From Thermoleophilia bacterium (lineage in GTDB: Bacteria; Actinomycetota; Thermoleophilia; Gaiellales; Gaiellaceae), in contig JAICZB010000167.1 of NCBI GenBank assembly GCA_025933895.1, forward strand, positions 1 through 6,014: a stretch of DNA of 6,014 nt, read 5' to 3'. The notes under the pieces were generated by a model. It was not told the origin of the DNA, did not search any database, and worked only from the letters and a program-made list of their open reading frames with translations. A program made the position numbers and the translations under genes. Positions 5,140 to 6,014 of this stretch are shown piece after piece (within the stretch, counting starts at the first letter, position 1; the number at the start of each line of letters is the position of its first letter).

Positions 5140-5535
5140 CTAGCGCTTCGAGAACTGCGGCGCCTTGCGCGCCTTGTGCAGGCCAGCCTTCTTGCGCTCG
5201 ACCTGGCGTGCGTCGCGCGTCAGGAAGCCCTCGCGCTTGAGCGGCACGCGCAGCTCCGGGTTCGCCTCGACGAGCGCTCGGGCGATTCCGTGCCGGACGG
5301 CTCCCGCCTGTCCGGTCAGGCCTCCGCCGTGGACGCGGACGCGGAGGTCGTACTGCCCCTCGAGGCCGGCCACCTTGAGCGGCGAGACGGCGATCGTCCG
5401 CCACACGGAGCGCGGGAAGTACTCCTCGAGCGTACGGCCGTTGACCCACGTGGAACCGTCGCCGGGCCGCAGGATGACCCGCGCGACCGAGGTCTTGCGC
5501 TTGCCGGTGCCGCGGTACTGGGCGATCTGGCTCAC
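5140..5535 (-). CDS. rpsI: Small ribosomal subunit protein S9 (uS9)
   Basis: A 131-residue protein with the S9 hallmarks: QYRGTGKRKTSVARVILRPG at the N-terminus, VNGRTLEEYFPR, the conserved VHGGGLTGQAGAVRHGIARAL block (about 69-88) and a very basic C-terminus ending in KAPQFSKR. S9's C-terminal tail reaches the P-site tRNA in the 30S subunit, and the terminal Arg is kept. GTG at 5535-5533 overlaps the rplM stop as GTGA. A GGAG motif 8 nt upstream supports this start. It is co-transcribed with rplM and very likely with the PIN gene, whose start is 5 nt downstream. Length and sequence are typical. Confidence 0.97.
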   Translation of the reverse strand: MSQIAQYRGTGKRKTSVARVILRPGDGSTWVNGRTLEEYFPRSVWRTIAVSPLKVAGLEGQYDLRVRVHGGGLTGQAGAVRHGIARALVEANPELRVPLKREGFLTRDARQVERKKAGLHKARKAPQFSKR

Positions 5536-5966
5536 TGCTCGATCTCCAGCGGACGGGGATTCTGGGCCTCGTGCGGATGCTCGGGACCGGCGTAGATCTT
5601 CAGCTTCGTGATCTGCTGCCGCGCGAGCCGGTTCTTGGGGAGCATCCCCTTCACCGCGACTCGGAGCACCTCGGTCGGGCGGCGCTCGAGCTGGTCGCGG
5701 AGCGTCCGGCTGCGCAGCCCTCCGGGGTAGCCCGAGTGGCGGTAGTAGCGCTTCTGGTCGAGCTTGTTGCCGGTCACCTGGATCTTCTCGGCGTTGACGA
5801 CGACGACGAAGTCGCCGGTGTCGACGTGCGGCGTGTACTGCGGCTTGCGCTTGCCGCGCAGCGTGTCGGCGATCTGGGTCGCGAGCCGGCCGAGCGTCTT
5901 GCCCTCGGCGTCGACGAGATACCACTCGCGCGTGACTTCTCCCGGCTTGGCGCTGTACGTCTTCAT
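5532..5966 (-). CDS. rplM: Large ribosomal subunit protein L13 (uL13)
   Basis: A 144-residue protein of normal length. L13 features in order: MKTYSAKPGEVTREWYLVDA, KTLGRLATQIADTLRGK, YTPHVDTGDFVVVVNAEKI, the YYRHSGYPGGLR block (about 74-85) and AVKGMLPKNRLARQ with KIYAGPEHPHEAQNP near the end. L13 is an early-assembling 50S protein. The ATG at 5966 matches the family N-terminus. The stop overlaps the rpsI start by four bases, the usual L13-S9 coupling. A -10-like TACAAT lies 33 nt upstream of the start codon, and the short leader contains a GC hairpin but no Shine-Dalgarno sequence. Confidence 0.97.
   Translation of the reverse strand: MKTYSAKPGEVTREWYLVDAEGKTLGRLATQIADTLRGKRKPQYTPHVDTGDFVVVVNAEKIQVTGNKLDQKRYYRHSGYPGGLRSRTLRDQLERRPTEVLRVAVKGMLPKNRLARQQITKLKIYAGPEHPHEAQNPRPLEIEQ
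5544..5547 (-). promoter_or_regulatory. Ribosome binding site of rpsI
   Basis: The minus strand reads GGAG followed by 8 nt and the GTG start of rpsI, inside the last codons of rplM. It is the best Shine-Dalgarno match in the window and decides the rpsI start. Confidence 0.6.
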
Positions 5967-5972
5967 GAAAAG

Positions 5973-5992
5973 CGGCGGACAGGCGCCCGCCG
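5973..5992 (-). promoter_or_regulatory. GC hairpin in the rplM leader
   Basis: CGGCGG and CCGCCG form a 6-bp all-GC stem around an 8-nt loop; on the mRNA strand it is followed by CTTTTC and the ATG. If transcription starts about 7 nt after the TACAAT box, this hairpin is the very 5' end of the transcript. It could act as a translational or stability element. Such pairs arise easily in GC-rich DNA, so confidence is low. Confidence 0.3.
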
Positions 5993-5999
5993 GCGGCCG

Positions 6000-6005
6000 A
6001 TTGTA
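6000..6005 (-). promoter_or_regulatory. Candidate -10 box of the rplM-rpsI operon
   Basis: TACAAT on the minus strand, giving a predicted leader of about 27 nt. The matching -35 would lie just outside the window, so it cannot be judged. Confidence 0.45.
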
Positions 6006-6014
6006 GCGAATGCC

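Noticed and set aside
1..6014. CRISPR array, rRNA or tRNA genes
   Set aside because: No regularly spaced repeats and no cloverleaf or conserved rRNA segments were seen on either strand.

Overview
The window is GC-rich throughout (about two thirds or more by eye), with GC-biased third codon positions and frequent GTG starts. The gene families (RHH/MazF pair, TPR-cyclase, IS481 and ISAzo13 transposases) and the rplM-rpsI-glmM core point to a soil-type high-GC actinobacterium. A deep lineage such as Thermoleophilia is my best guess, but no marker here settles it.

The right end (4739-5966, minus strand) is a ribosomal protein operon: rplM (L13) and rpsI (S9) overlap by four bases, and 5 nt later comes a PIN-domain protein with no antitoxin beside it. 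A strong hairpin at 4641-4687 probably ends this unit. The left edge (1-103, minus) is the first 34 codons of glmM. In many actinobacteria glmM directly follows rpsI, so about 5 kb of other DNA lies between two genes that are normally neighbours.

That interval holds, from right to left: a composite transposase relic (3461-4639, minus) made of a broken IS481-type N-terminus abutting a decayed ISAzo13-type transposase; a plus-strand type II toxin-antitoxin pair (ribbon-helix-helix antitoxin 2814-3062, MazF/PemK-like toxin to 3370); a divergent promoter region; a long minus-strand TPR protein ending in a class III nucleotidyl cyclase domain (462-2528); and the 3' remnant of a medium-chain dehydrogenase/quinone oxidoreductase gene (123-461) that ends 19 nt before glmM.

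The genes do not form one obvious pathway. The layout reads as a conserved translation/cell-wall locus opened by accessory DNA: selfish elements, a probable addiction module and a signalling protein. I do not see a clear new defence or biosynthetic system. The most unusual points are an in-frame palindromic insertion of about 93 nt inside the cyclase gene, an orphan PIN protein lacking expected acidic residues in the L13-S9 operon, -10-like boxes 6-8 nt from three start codons that suggest leaderless transcripts, and a layered decay history in the transposase relic.
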